A stretch of 64,000 nucleotides of DNA from Fragum whitleyi. Lineage: Eukaryota > Mollusca > Bivalvia > Cardiida > Cardiidae. The DNA is taken from positions 33,465,350 to 33,529,349 of the forward strand of contig OX411558.1 of NCBI GenBank assembly GCA_948146395.1, in the 5' to 3' direction. The position numbers and the translations under genes were made by a program. Below the pieces are notes generated by a model. The model was not told the DNA's origin. It saw nothing but the letters and a program-made list of their open reading frames with translations, and searched no databases. Of this stretch, positions 1-11,076 are shown in pieces; within the stretch, counting starts at the first letter, position 1; each line of letters opens with the position of its first letter.

Positions 1-819
1 TGATTTTGCTGATTTCGAGAACGTTTCGTAAATTGGTATATCTTGTCGAAGACACTTTAGTGCCCATAAAATAGTCTTGTGCTTGTAAAGTGGAGACAAT
101 GCAAGGGGGAAAATGGAGTGTGGTGGTAAGGTCTTGTTTATAGTCTTTTCTAATTAAAGTACATGTAGATTAAAATCAAAATATTTCGCACTGTTTGTTG
201 CACATCTACATTAAATCGAAAGTAACCATCACGAACAGCCTCCTTTTCACTGTCACAACAGAGTGTTAGATTTAATAATTTTATCATCCAAAATCATGTT
301 TTTGGTTCTAAAAACGTTAGCACACTCGATGTAAATAAATAAGACCACCTTAGGCCTAGATCAGAGTAAAATACTAAACTACATGCATGAATTTTACGGT
401 CGGCAATTTTTTTCTGCAGTTCGCAAATAATTTCTGTACATTTTGATACGGTACTTTACTTTTCGCTTCGTATTCGGTTTCGAATTCGGATTCGTATAAG
501 TTCACGAATCCATACTAGCCTAATAAGGGAAGCCTGGGAAATATGGTTTTCTCTAAAGGCAGACTGATAGGAGAACAGAATTTTGGTAATTTAAAAAAAA
601 GTTTTAAGTTGAAATATTTTTGAAACCGCAGTTAAAACTGAAATCGGCCGATAGTTATTTGGACCTGATATTTCACCGACTTAAAAAAATGGTCTTACAT
701 TCGCTTTTTTGAGATCAAATGGTTAGATGCAGGTTGATATGAAAAAATAAACCCGGTGCGAAGGTTCCACAAAATTAAAGAAGCATTCATGTTCTAATAG
801 AAGTCTTATGTAGCCGCCT
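1..819. other. unassigned AT-rich non-coding sequence
   Basis: I see no open frame, splice-bounded exon or repeat with clear ends. The rightmost part may be the badly diverged left half of the DNA-transposon relative annotated from 820 onward. Confidence 0.4.
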
Positions 820-1195
820 ACGATCCTCTTTTGAGTATCAATTAATAATGCAGGACGCCATTGCACTGTTTGATCTGACGTTACTGCCGAATGAACGTGG
901 AGATCTGTAACGTTGACGTAGATGTAACGTCAGTATGTAAATTCAAACTTCTGTTTGGAAAAGTGAGGGAGTCCATAATCAAACTTGGAAATGCCGTATA
1001 AGCAAAAATAATTTTCTCAAGAAGGTGTGCAGAACATATGTCCGCAGTATACGCATTTTTTATCGAAATCGGATTTTATGCCTCGTTTCTTAAAAATCAT
1101 ATTTAAAATATGAAAATAATTTTACAACCAAGAGTTCTTCAAACCTTGTATAAAAATAAGGAAAATCAAAAAGTAAATGTGCTAATGGAACTCAG
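820..1195. mobile_element. decayed relative of the TA-flanked DNA element at 33253..34078
   Basis: The stretch aligns by eye with 33700..34078. Shared blocks include AACTTCTGTTTGGAAA, the GCAGTATACGCA block, TGCCTCGTTTCTTAA, TTTACAACCAAGAGTTC and the terminal GGAACT(C/T)AG followed by TA. The right end is therefore recognisable at about 1195. The left inverted terminus was not found and may be lost. It has no coding capacity. The family assignment is inferred from the better copy. Confidence 0.6.
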
Positions 1196-2399
1196 TATGC
1201 ATTTTAAATTCCTTGAAGTTCTTCGGATCAAGCAGAACTTTAGTTACCATTTCTGAAATATTTACAAAGTGTCTGTTTATTGCATTTATAACGTTTTCTG
1301 CGCCATCTACTTCTAAATCATCAACGAAAAGTTTATTAGGTAATCCATAACAGTTCTTTTCAATTGACGTAATTTGTTGTCAAACGTAAGGTTCACTCAA
1401 ACATGAACTTTCATAATTTCAGAGAAGGGATCATGTTTGAATTCCTGCCATTTGCGTTTAAGTTATACCCGATTTACCTGTGGTAATGGACTCAGCACCT
1501 ACGTCAGAGCTCAGTTTTGAAAATACACCTATACCAATTTAGCCTATTTGGTATTACTATATACACATGAAACATTGAAATATATATTGTAATCTCCGAA
1601 TAATAGTAAGTTTGAGTTTGTTTCAGTGGATAGCCGGGCTGGGTAAAAGACACCAATCAGGGCGAGGTAGTCTGTTATCTAAGGATCTATAACGTTGTCC
1701 CTGAAAAAATGATTACACACTTAATTAGATAGGTTATTAAGTTAGCCATGTTGCCCTCGACCGATTTTTCGTTGATAACAGACCGTTCTAGTACCTCCGT
1801 CCTATCCCTAAAGGTTATACGATTATCTGATTCAAATACAGATAAATGAAAAATACTGTATAGCGTCCTTCTTAAATACATAAATCTTTTTAATTGGCTC
1901 TTTTTTAAATGGCTCCATTTTTAAAAGGCATAGCCTAATCTTATTTTGTTGTTGTTGTTTCTGTCATGCATTCAAGAGGACAAAAGTCGCGAAGCGTGAT
2001 GAAACTCGGTGATTCTAAACGCCGAATCGATTTAGGTTGCGAGTGATTTCAATTTAGCAAGCAGGAGTCCTTAAGCAATATTTACAAGAGGGCCAGAATG
2101 CCCGATAAATCGACCATCTGAATTAAAAGACTAATCAGAATAATAAAAAGACCTCAAAGATTGAAGGGTCAACGTAATCCCCACCCTACCTTGCAAATGT
2201 TTTGGGGTCAATTGTAATTTCATGAACAAGTTTTATGACGGGTCACCCTAGTTTGGTTGAGATCTCCCCATTGACTACAGTACTGAAAATAAGTCTAAGA
2301 TTTCATGGTAATGCCCTTCCACGCCCATATTTGGGGGTCAGTCAAAATTTCACGAACATGGTGCCAACTTGACACAAGATACGCTCATTACACTGCTGG
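1196..2399. other. unassigned non-coding sequence
   Basis: No gene is supported. About 2160..2400 contains a degraded match to the repeat modules seen elsewhere, with phrases such as CACGCCCATATTTGGGGGTCA followed by AAAATTTCACGAAC. It is too weak to delimit. Confidence 0.4.
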
Positions 2400-2640
2400 T
2401 TTAACAGTGTAACGTGTCCCCCTGGGTAACCTGTCCCCGTGGAAAAATATTCGTACGTCAAAATCACAAATCGCATCTGTTGGTTCATTCATTGTTACTT
2501 TCTGCCTCACTGGAATCATTAATGATACATGACAGAATTCCATGTTTAGTTACTACTGTAGAAGCAAATCCAATTTTTGATTTCCGCAAAAAATGATCTT
2601 AAGGCGTTTAGTAAAAGGGTCCCCGGATGTGGTTATTGGG
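2400..2640. repeat. dispersed repeat, copy 1 (partner at about 31520..31760)
   Basis: Blocks such as TTTAGTTACT, CTGTAGA, AATTTTTGA, CGCAAAAA, TGATCT and GTTTAGTAAAA occur in the same order at about 31660..31745, together with an upstream AATCACAAATCG block. No terminal repeats or coding frame were found, so the class is unknown. Confidence 0.55.
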
Positions 2641-3846
2641 TCACCGTAATTATAGCCTAGCTGTCGTTACGCTATGATCGCCCACTGTCGATATATTGTT
2701 GTGACAGTTTTTCACCTGTCTGTGTGGTATCGTTTATAGATAATGTCTATCAATGTTGTTGATATCGTTATCAAATTTTTGTTTGTCTCAAGCTTGTAAA
2801 ATCATCCTTGATAACAAAACAACTTGTATGCATAAAACAACTTGATGAGAGTTGATTTGTTATATTTCTTTACTGTAATCAGATATTAAACAATCGGACA
2901 AAATCGGATTATTTCCTAACTTAAAAAAATATCATGAAATCATCAATATGTTGTCTAGTAACCACAGAGAAAAAATCTGTCTGAATAATTTTGGAATGAA
3001 ATTGAATGAGTGTGATAAGCGAGTTTTGAAAGTACATGTAGTAGAAATAAAGTTTCGGTTAAAATGGGCGAAGCTATCGATATTTTATTACTCAGGCGCT
3101 TTAAAATTAATACCAGCCCCCCCCCCCCCCCCCCAAAAAAAAATGCATTAACTTTTGAATCATGTTCTTTTTTAAGGATTTCGAAGCGTTTTTGAACAAT
3201 TTCGGGGTGTTTTTGAGTTGTTGAAGTGGAAGTTTTAATTACTTCGAATTGAGCGCTGAGCGAGCGGTTTAGAATAGTTTAATTGAGGTGAATTTCACGA
3301 TGTTATTAACTGTATCATATTGATTTCCACTTATTTGTCTTAACTCGTTTTGTATTAAAGATTTAACGTTATCATACCTTTAATGATAATCTATCATGTA
3401 CTCATGTACAGTACAAGTTTTTGACCACAATGTTTGTAAACAAAAACTGCATATCTATAGTGAATGACCTCAATCGAGGGTTATTTTTGATATGCGTCAT
3501 ACTAAAAAGGTCTGAACTGAATTAACTTTGACAGAATATATCTGAAAGAAAATTGAACTAAGTAACTTAAAAGCATGAAAATCGCATGGACAAGACAAAA
3601 TGATCTGAAGGTTTTGTTCAGCAGACTAACGACATAGTGAACAAAATGTGTGGACAACAAATGCTATATTTTCACGAGTTGTCAGCCACTGTGTATCATA
3701 CTTCCACTTAGTCCAAATATTTAGACGTCTACACATGCACCATTCTTTATTTGATATTCGCTATTCTGACATTTCATGTTTTACCTTTGTTATTGCAGTG
3801 TAACGTCTAAAAGTATCCTTAACTTTTCCCGTTAGCAAAACTCATT
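2641..3846. other. unassigned non-coding sequence with a C homopolymer
   Basis: There is no supported gene. A run of 18 C (3117..3134) followed by nine A is the only sharp feature. The sequence directly left of 3847 is the target flank of LINE A. Confidence 0.4.
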
Positions 3847-3871
3847 TAATAATAATAATAATAATAATTTC

Positions 3872-3877
3872 TTTATT
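3872..3877 (-). promoter_or_regulatory. AATAAA near the 3' end of LINE A
   Basis: On the minus strand AATAAAG lies just before the terminal (ATT)n run. LINE C has the same arrangement (AATAAAG then TTA repeats at 41991..42025). Confidence 0.6.
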
Positions 3878-4219
3878 TAGAGAAGGTAGCTCATTAAGTT
3901 AACATCATACACAAATAAATGAATGAAAAAAAACTTATTTACAATGAGGCCTTCTGTGAAAAAAGAAAGTAGTATGACAATGCTAATGAAACCGTAATTG
4001 GTTCGATGATTAAAGAAAACAATGAAATGAAATGAATGTATGTCAGCAGAATGTAAAACAATATTGATACTATTAATCCCGAACGGGATTTTTAACGCAA
4101 TAAGAAGTACAAAATATGAAAAATTTAAACTAGAGATATGACTAGACATACACAGCAAAATACCTTGATAAATAAGGCTTATGATTGTCAATAACATGTA
4201 CAAGTCGACCATATTGAAA

Positions 4220-6073
4220 TTACCCGTTGAAAGACATTAAGTGTTTTTTCAAACAAATTTTAAAATTTGTTATATTATTAATTTTCCTTATGTGTAATGG
4301 GATATCATTCCAATATTCCATGCCAGTAAATGTAAAAGATTTTTTCAAAAATTCTGTTTTAGGAGTGCATTTGTGGGATATTTGATTGTTATAAGTCGAT
4401 CTCAAGTTATAGAATGAATTATTACTTACTTCTACCAAATCAGACATATAAGATGGAACTAGACCATGAATAGCTTTATAAACCATAAGAATCGTATAAT
4501 ATTTACACCGATTTTTAAATGTCAACCAATTCAAGGATATGAAATTTTCTTTAGTGCTAGATCTTTTTGGTTTGCATAGAATTATTCTTGCTGCTCTTTT
4601 TTGGATTTTATTGATTCTTTGAGTTAATGAAGACTTGCAATGGCTCCAAATAATGCAACCATAATCAAAATATGGGGTAATGTAAGCATTGTAAAACATT
4701 TGCTTCATATCAACAGTTAGAAATTTATTAATCCTCTTGAGAAGGTAAAGCTGTGAAGACAATTTTGAACACACTTTTTCAATATGAGTTTGCCAACACA
4801 ATTTATTGTCAAGGTGCACCCCTAAAAGCTTTTGTGAAGTAACATTTTCGACACGTTCGTGATGTATTTGTATATCTAAATCTGGTGAATGTCTTAGCTT
4901 ATGATTGGAACCTATAAGCATACATTTAGATTTGGTAGGATTCAAAATCATGTTGTTAAGTTTACACCACTCTTCAACTCTTATAAGGTCTTTTTTCAAA
5001 GCTTTGTTGATGTCTATAACTGAAGAGCCGGACTTGTGGAGAGTAGCATCATCAGCGAACATATCAAGGTTTGATGACAAACAGAGTGGAAGGTCATTAA
5101 CATAGATTAGAAACAAGATTGGTCCAAGTATAGATCCTTGGGGTACTCCTGATATAACAGGCTTCATACCTGACAGGGTGTTACCGTATTTTACTGCCTG
5201 TTGTCTTCTGCTTAAATATGACTGAAACAGCTTACATGTGTTAGGAGTAAAATGGAGTAGTTTTAGTTTCAAAAGGAGAATTTTGTGATCAACAAGATCA
5301 AATGCCTTTCTGAAGTCAAGGAACACAGTTCCAATTAAATTACCCTGATCTAGATCAGATAACCAAGAATCAACCAATCGAATTAGAGCTGTTTGACAGG
5401 AATGATTGTCCCTAAAACCAGATTGGTTTGTAAATAAAATATTCGTCTTTTTTAAATATGTCTTAAGCTGCAATGCAATATGTTTTTCAAAAACTTTTGA
5501 CAGTGTTGGCAATATTGAAATTGGTCGATAGTTGTTAGGATCGGTTTTATTACCACCCTTGAATAATGGTGTAACGCTAGCTTTTTTAAACTCATGTGGG
5601 AAAATACCTCTGGAAATACAATTGTTTATCATGCTCGCTACTGGTTGTGAAATAAAATCTTTGCATATTTTCAATATCTTTGGTCCTATTCCATCAAGTC
5701 CAGTTGATTTACTCTCATCTAAATTTTCTATGATTTGTTTTACTTCAAGAGCCGATATTAATTTTATATCAAAATAATGATTCGATAGATTATTATCAAG
5801 ATGATTTTTCAAATGTTTGAAGTATTCCATATCTAACGGAAGCTTGTCAATAATATAAGATATGTTTACAAAATGTTTGTTCAATGCTTCGACTATATTG
5901 CTGATGCCTTCGACTTCAAAAGAATTAACACATAACTTAGAAGGCAAATGATTTTCATTTATATCAGTTTCTGTTAAAGTCCTAATATTTTGCCATATAA
6001 CTTTTGGGTTTGATTTATCTTTTATTGCACTGTTGAAAAAGTCTTTTTTGCTTTTTCTAATAATTGATGTAAC
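4220..6073 (-). pseudogene. LINE A ORF2, 3' part: reverse transcriptase
   Basis: This is the C-terminal part of the LINE A polyprotein, which would copy the element's RNA at a nicked target. The frame is open from the LINE B junction at 6073 to a stop at 4220. The first usual-looking start is a TTG at 5947, so the true beginning is the interrupted upstream half. Within the 575 residues counted from 5947 I see NNYRPISILP (about 138-147), QSGFR (175-179), FLDFRKAFD with Asp211, SGVPQGSILGP (266-276) and the catalytic FADD (297-300), followed by a thumb region. No internal stop is present, so decay here is due to the insertion alone. The sequence is clearly related to LINE C (same VPQGS.LGPILFL and FADD contexts). 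The clade is CR1/jockey-like by motif. Confidence 0.9.
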
Positions 6074-6076
6074 TTT
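6061..6076. repeat. target-site duplication of LINE B, left copy
   Basis: TAATTGATGTAAC plus TTT is repeated at 11077..11092. The last Ts merge with the poly-T (6074..6087) that is LINE B's poly-A tail, so the certain duplication is 13 bp and the maximum is 16 bp. It lies inside the LINE A coding sequence. Confidence 0.9.
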
Positions 6077-6093
6077 TTTTTTTTTTTATAAGC

Positions 6094-6099
6094 TTTATT
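6094..6099 (-). promoter_or_regulatory. polyadenylation signal of LINE B
   Basis: AATAAA on the minus strand lies immediately before the genomic A-run that marks the LINE B 3' end. Confidence 0.75.
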
Positions 6100-6420
6100 T
6101 TCCACGTCCATAGGTATGCGAGGGTCGTGGGCATCCCTCTACATACCTTACAATTGCTATGTTAGTATGGAGATGTTAGTAACATAATTAAACATGAAAA
6201 GGACAGTTATCAAAATAAAGTTTCATGTCTAATTTCATACTTATTATATTGGATATTTTGTTTTATCAAATTTTTGGTAGTATTTTATTGTTTGCAATAC
6301 TAATTGTCGAGCTGACGACTAAAGTATTCTGATTACAGCTATAATAAGCGGGAATCACAATAGTTCAGTGGCCTACTGACATTGTGATTAAAAACTTTGT
6401 TCGTTTATAGTATGTTTGTA

Positions 6421-6600
6421 ATAACAAGAGCTGTCACTGTAAGATGACAATGCCCCCGACACCGCTTTGATTTAGAAGTTATGGCCAATGTTAAAGTTTT
6501 TGGACGGAATGACGGACGGACGGACGGACAGACGGACAGACGGACAGACGGACGGACGGACAAGTCAAATTTATGATGCCTCCCTATCGGGGGCATAAAA
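6421..6600. repeat. GGAC/AGAC-rich short element with inverted ends in the LINE B 3' UTR
   Basis: The unit starts near ACAAGAGCTGTCA, has ATGCCCCCGACA near its left end and TATCGGGGGCATA near its right end (imperfect inverted copies), and a (GGAC/AGAC)n tract at about 6500..6562. It lies between the reverse-transcriptase stop (6964) and the LINE B tail, so either it inserted there or it belongs to the 3' UTR. I recall similar sequences as abundant in bivalves; no name is assigned. Confidence 0.6.
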
Positions 6601-6843
6601 AATTGACAAATATGTTTTTGACAATTTGGTTTTACATAATATATCGATTTTTTTCTTTTGAGTAGCAAAGATTGAGGATTAAGTTAATCTTATATCATAA
6701 AAAATGATCTTTTATCTTTGTTAAAAAATTTTGTTCTAACATCTAACATAAAGTATACCATTTGTATTTATCAATGCGTTATCAATTACAGTGGTTTAAA
6801 GCTTTTTTGTGCGAGTGTGCGTGAGTGCTTATGTATATATTCA

Positions 6844-6869
6844 TGTGTGTGTGTGTGTGTGTGTGTGTG
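6844..6869. repeat. (TG)n microsatellite
   Basis: About 13 TG units lie in the LINE B 3' UTR. Confidence 0.9.
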
Positions 6870-6963
6870 AATGACTAAATGGGTGCTTGTACACTTTATT
6901 ATTGAATATGAGTATCAATTGAGTTGTATAGTGTGTGTGGTGCATCGTCTTGATTCTTGGCCC

Positions 6964-9900
6964 TTACGGGAGATTAATTGATACGCTCTCTACAATTGAA
7001 AGGTAGACACTTTCGCGTGCGTAAGAGTGTGTTGATTTATATATTTTCAGGTGAAAAATTAAGTAGTTTTTAAAACCATCTATGGATGGTTTTATTTGTT
7101 TATTCCTGCATTGATAAATATACTTTTTCATTTCTAACAAAAATCTGTCAAATTTAAGCTTTGAATCATCTGATCCTAATATCACATTTCGACAATCGAC
7201 TATAAGTCTTTCATCTATATTCCTTAAAACTATAGATATCTGGTTTATTAATGGTTTAATTATTTCACAGTAGTAGAACAAATGCGAAATCGTTTCTTCA
7301 TGTATGCCGCAAAAACTACATTTATTGTCATTTCTAATGTTCATTTTATAAAGGAGTGAACTGGTTGCAATTATTCTATGGGTAATTCTGGTTTGAAACC
7401 ATTGACTGTATGAATCCTTTGTGAATTTAAAAACATTACCATGTATTTGACCCCAATCAATATCTATATTAGGAAATTCCATAATCCACTTTCTACGACA
7501 TGGAGGCGTATCATTGTTTGCTATCAAAGTCTTATACACGATATTGTTATTACTCAAATTGGTAAAAATGTGGAAGAAGAAACAACTGATCGAGGGATTA
7601 TGGAATCCTTGCATAAATTCTTCATTGATCTCAAAGTCATGGTTTGAAAGTAATTTCTTAACTGAATTTATAATACCATAAAATTCTAAAAAGGTTAGTT
7701 TACCTTTTGTTATCATTTTAATTTCATCCCAACTTCGAAATTTACCATTTTCGTTTAATATGTCTTTAATGTATCTAAAACCGCAGTCATATAAAGGTTT
7801 CTTATAAAAATATTTAGATCCTATGAGGAGTTTTTCATTATAAAACAAAGGCATATGAATAATTGATGTCCAGTTTTTAAACTGGTATTTTGAGGTATAT
7901 ATTAGAAATGATTTCAAAACATCAACCCAGAATTTGTTTGTAATATTTTTACAAATCTTTTCACAATACACATTGCCAAAATTTATTATCTTGTTTACAT
8001 CAAATATATTTTTAGTGAATTCAAAGCAGTCATTTGTTTCACTTATTACCCTTTTTAACCATTTAATCTTTAGGCTTATGTTATAATTTTCAATGTCGAT
8101 CATTTTCAACCCCCCTTCATTATAAGCCTTTTTAAGCACCGTCCTTTTAATTTTATCTGGACCATCCCATACAAATTTGTACAATATTTCATTAATTTCT
8201 TTCATAAACTCATTTGAGGGGGATGGGATGCTTATAAACAGGTGTGAAAGAAGTGGGATTAGAATTGACTTAATGACAGTTATTTTACCAATAGGTGTTA
8301 AAGCCCGTTTTTTCCAGTATGATATGTTGTTTTTCAAACTTTGTATTTTTGGTTCAAAATTTAATTGTACCATTTTATCCAAGTCAACGTGAAAATTTAT
8401 GCCTAGCAATTTAAATTGGGTTTCTCCCCATGACAATTTCCATTTCGTTTTGATAGAACGTGTAGTGTGTTTTTGCGGTCCAATCCATATAAGCTTAGTT
8501 TTGTCAAAATTTACTTTAAGTCCTGATATTTCGGAAAAAGATTGTAGTAAATCTAACGTTTTATTTAGTGAATTAGTCGATCCATCTAAAAATAGTGTTG
8601 TGTCATCTGCAAACTGAGATAATATATATTCTCTATCATTTACATTAATACCTTTTATATCTTTGTCATTTTTAATCATAATATTGAGAATTTCTGCGCA
8701 TAATATGAATATATAAGATGACAAAGGATCACCTTGACGACAACCTCTTTTAACTTTAAAAAGGCCAGATAGAAAACCATTTAGTTGCACGCATACTTCA
8801 GTATCATGGAGAAATAATTTCACCCATTTAATGAACAGTTCTCCGAAGTTAAAAAATTGTAATGCTTGTTCAATGAATTTAAATGATAAAGAGTCAAAAG
8901 CCTTTTCAAAATCAATTAACATTAAAAGACCATGAATTTTGTTAATCTCACAATGATGCATAATATCGTAAACTAATCTGGTGTTTTCGCCAATATATCG
9001 ACCTTTCAAAAAACCCGTTTGTTCTTTTGAAATGATTCTATTCAAAACTAATTTCATTCTGTTTGCAATGCTGCCTGATGCAAGCTTGTAAAGTACATTT
9101 AAAAGAGTGATAGGTCTCCAATTTTTTAGATATTGTTTAGGTTTGTTGTCTTTTGGAATGCAAATGATTGTTCCAAGTTTGATATTTGGCGAAAAATAAT
9201 TATTGTTGAAAGCGTGATTAAGCGCCCTTACGACAAAGTGTCCTATCTTACCCCAGAAAACTTTAAAGAAATTTACTGAAAAACCATCCATTCCCGGGCT
9301 TTTATCATTGCTCATTTTTTTCAAAGTATCGGTTACTTCGTCGTAGCTTAAAATACCTTCAATACAGTTTTTCTCATTTTCACTTAATTTAAATGTATCA
9401 CAGTGAATTAATTGATCGCTTAAATTGAACTCATTTTTACTGCATCGGTTTTTATATAAATTTTCGTAGTACAACTTTGCTTCATCTAATATTTCTGATT
9501 GATCAAATATCTGAGTACCGTCTTCCTTTTCGAGAAAAGGGATAGATTTAGATGCAGCGTTTTGTTTTTCTAAGTTGCAAAAATATTTCGTAGCTTTTTC
9601 ACCATTATCAATCCAGTTCGCTCGTGATCTAATAAAATATCCTTTCATCTGTTCATTCCGTAGATTCTCTAATTCAGATTGGAGTAATTGATATCTTTCT
9701 TTGTTTGTTTCGTTCAAATTTGCTTCAATTTGGGAGATTTCCTTTTGTAAAGTTTCTTCTCTTTTGTCCCTATTTCTTATCTTGTGACACGAATACGAAA
9801 TGGTTTCTCCACGTATTTCCATTAGCAAAGTTTCAAGAAAGAGTTGATCATCTATAAGAAATTGTATGCTTTCTCTATCAATATTTAACAAATTTCCATA

Positions 9901-10050
9901 ATTATAGACTGGAAGACAATATTGTGTCATGACTTTTTCGATTTTTTCGTTTATACGGTTAACATAGACATTGTCAAGTAGAAGGGAGTTATTCAACTTC
10001 CAACTACCTTTCCCCTTGTGTTTGTTTAGAAAAATCGAGTTGAAGCAAAA
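6964..10050 (-). CDS. LINE B reverse transcriptase
   Basis: This is the RNA-dependent DNA polymerase of an L1/Tx1-like LINE. The frame is open from just after a TAA at 10051..10053 to the stop at 6964. The first start-like codon is a TTG at 9996, and just upstream the frame reads GKGSWKLNNSLL, a typical linker between endonuclease and polymerase, so the protein should really continue from the endonuclease. Counting from 9996 (1010 residues): NWRPITLLN (292-300), QTGFLKGR (326-333), IDFEKAFD with Asp362, RGCRQGDPLSS (418-428) and catalytic FADD (462-465). A Cys-X2-Cys...His...Cys knuckle (CSFCG...SHLFYYC) lies near residues 905-930. It has no internal stop. One frame disruption separates it from the endonuclease; the 47-nt overlap of the two open frames (10004..10050) brackets the lesion. 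Confidence 0.9.
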   Translation of the reverse strand, partial: FCFNSIFLNKHKGKGSWKLNNSLLLDNVYVNRINEKIEKVMTQYCLPVYNYGNLLNIDRESIQFLIDDQLFLETLLMEIRGETISYSCHKIRNRDKREETLQKEISQIEANLNETNKERYQLLQSELENLRNEQMKGYFIRSRANWIDNGEKATKYFCNLEKQNAASKSIPFLEKEDGTQIFDQSEILDEAKLYYENLYKNRCSKNEFNLSDQLIHCDTFKLSENEKNCIEGILSYDEVTDTLKKMSNDKSPGMDGFSVNFFKVFWGKIGHFVVRALNHAFNNNYFSPNIKLGTIICIPKDNKPKQYLKNWRPITLLNVLYKLASGSIANRMKLVLNRIISKEQTGFLKGRYIGENTRLVYDIMHHCEINKIHGLLMLIDFEKAFDSLSFKFIEQALQFFNFGELFIKWVKLFLHDTEVCVQLNGFLSGLFKVKRGCRQGDPLSSYIFILCAEILNIMIKNDKDIKGINVNDREYILSQFADDTTLFLDGSTNSLNKTLDLLQSFSEISGLKVNFDKTKLIWIGPQKHTTRSIKTKWKLSWGETQFKLLGINFHVDLDKMVQLNFEPKIQSLKNNISYWKKRALTPIGKITVIKSILIPLLSHLFISIPSPSNEFMKEINEILYKFVWDGPDKIKRTVLKKAYNEGGLKMIDIENYNISLKIKWLKRVISETNDCFEFTKNIFDVNKIINFGNVYCEKICKNITNKFWVDVLKSFLIYTSKYQFKNWTSIIHMPLFYNEKLLIGSKYFYKKPLYDCGFRYIKDILNENGKFRSWDEIKMITKGKLTFLEFYGIINSVKKLLSNHDFEINEEFMQGFHNPSISCFFFHIFTNLSNNNIVYKTLIANNDTPPCRRKWIMEFPNIDIDWGQIHGNVFKFTKDSYSQWFQTRITHRIIATSSLLYKMNIRNDNKCSFCGIHEETISHLFYYCEIIKPLINQISIVLRNIDERLIVDCRNVILGSDDSKLKFDRFLLEMKKYIYQCRNKQIKPSIDGFKNYLIFHLKIYKSTHSYARESVYLSIVESVSINLP

Positions 10051-10750
10051 TTATAGAATGGTCAGACCTGTAACTTATATCTATATCAGAGTTTCTAAGA
10101 TATTGGATTAAGTTGTCTGTAAATAGGAAGAAATCTAATCTTCCCATTTGCAACGGAGTAAAGCGTTTCCAGGAGTATTTTCTTGTATTACCATGGACAT
10201 GTCTAAATGGATCTATCATATTTCTCTTACATACCTCTGAAGACAAATATTTTCTTGAATTTATATTATGATTAACTGATTTGTAATTTTCATAATCTAA
10301 TGAAGGGTTCATTACAAGATTGAAATCTCCACATATTATGTATCTTTCATTATTTAAAGAGTCAACCTCAGTAAATACATTTGTAAAAAATGCCGGATTA
10401 TCCGAATTTGGTGCATATATGTTAACAAGAGTAAGGGGTGTGTCGTTATATATTAAACTGACAGCAATACATTGTCCATTGTTATCTTTTTTACACGCTG
10501 TTATTTCACAATCAAGACCTTTCCTAAACATAATAGCCACACCTTTTGAGTTATTGTTCCCATGACTAAAAACGCATTTACCTTCCCACTCAGAATATAT
10601 TCTATTTTCAAGAATTTCTTGAAAAAAGGTTTCCTGTAAACATAAAATATCTACTTGCTTTTGTTTAAACAGATTAAGCAGATCGAAACGTTTTTTATTA
10701 TTATTGAGACCTCTACAATTGTAAGAGCAAATTTTCAGACTACCAATCAT
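10004..10750 (-). CDS. LINE B apurinic-type endonuclease
   Basis: This domain nicks target DNA to prime reverse transcription. It has 248 residues starting at ATG (10750). The exonuclease-endonuclease-phosphatase fold signature is complete: SYNCRG near the start, LQETFF (metal-binding Glu), NIYAPN, ICGDFN (Asp and Asn), RLDFFL and a terminal SDHS (Asp-His). It stops at 10006..10004, 47 nt after the polymerase frame has opened in the +1 direction. A one-base insertion or two-base deletion would explain this; other copies of the family would show whether the shift is a mutation. The N-terminus matches usual LINE ORF2 beginnings, so the start is credible. Confidence 0.88.
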   Translation of the reverse strand: MIGSLKICSYNCRGLNNNKKRFDLLNLFKQKQVDILCLQETFFQEILENRIYSEWEGKCVFSHGNNNSKGVAIMFRKGLDCEITACKKDNNGQCIAVSLIYNDTPLTLVNIYAPNSDNPAFFTNVFTEVDSLNNERYIICGDFNLVMNPSLDYENYKSVNHNINSRKYLSSEVCKRNMIDPFRHVHGNTRKYSWKRFTPLQMGRLDFFLFTDNLIQYLRNSDIDISYRSDHSIILLQLDFSKQTQGER

Positions 10751-11076
10751 CTAATAAACGTAATTTTGAACATAGCATTATTTCAGACGTTTTACTTCCC
10801 GACAAAAGGCCAAGATCGATGCAAAGTGTAAATGTATAGGTGTATATTAAAGTGTGATCAGTGCTTGCTGGTAAGTATAGAAAAAACATGTCACAGTGAA
10901 ATGCGCTTAAGTGTGGAGCCATAATACGCGAAAAAATAGTATTCAATATTTTATGGTGATGTTTGAGTTTGTTTTGAAAAGAAATGATCCCTTTTACAAA
11001 AGAATTCACTTGCAGTAGACAGGTATAAGAACTGATATAGTAAAAAGTTCCATAGATAAAAATGCACTAATTCTCT
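10751..11076 (-). other. LINE B 5' leader
   Basis: The sequence lies between the duplicated target site and the endonuclease ATG. It contains an 89-codon open frame with no recognisable domain that I do not regard as a gene. There is no coiled coil, RRM or zinc knuckle typical of a LINE ORF1. Confidence 0.55.

Larger units (their letters stand above)
6074..11076 (-). mobile_element. LINE B: L1/Tx1-like retrotransposon inserted into LINE A
   Basis: The element is about 5.0 kb, bounded by a poly-A tail (poly-T at 6074..6087 on plus), AATAAA 7 nt before the tail (6094..6099), and flanking copies of TAATTGATGTAAC. On the minus strand it has about 326 bp of leader, an apurinic-type endonuclease frame, a long reverse-transcriptase frame and an 870-bp 3' UTR. 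There is no recognisable ORF1 in the leader. It may be 5'-truncated, or a single-ORF lineage. It is younger than LINE A because it interrupts it. Motifs such as NWRPITLLN and RGCRQGDPLS with a C-terminal Cys-His knuckle fit the L1/Tx1 group. Confidence 0.9.

Noticed and set aside
4905..5777. Plus-strand open frames antisense to the LINE A reverse transcriptase
   Set aside because: Shadow frames of the real minus-strand coding sequence.
6405..6668. Open frame with VRPSVRLSVCPSVRPS repeats
   Set aside because: Translation of the GGAC/AGAC tract read in reverse.
10740..11009. 89-codon open frame in the LINE B leader as an ORF1
   Set aside because: Too short and without any coiled coil, RRM or zinc knuckle.
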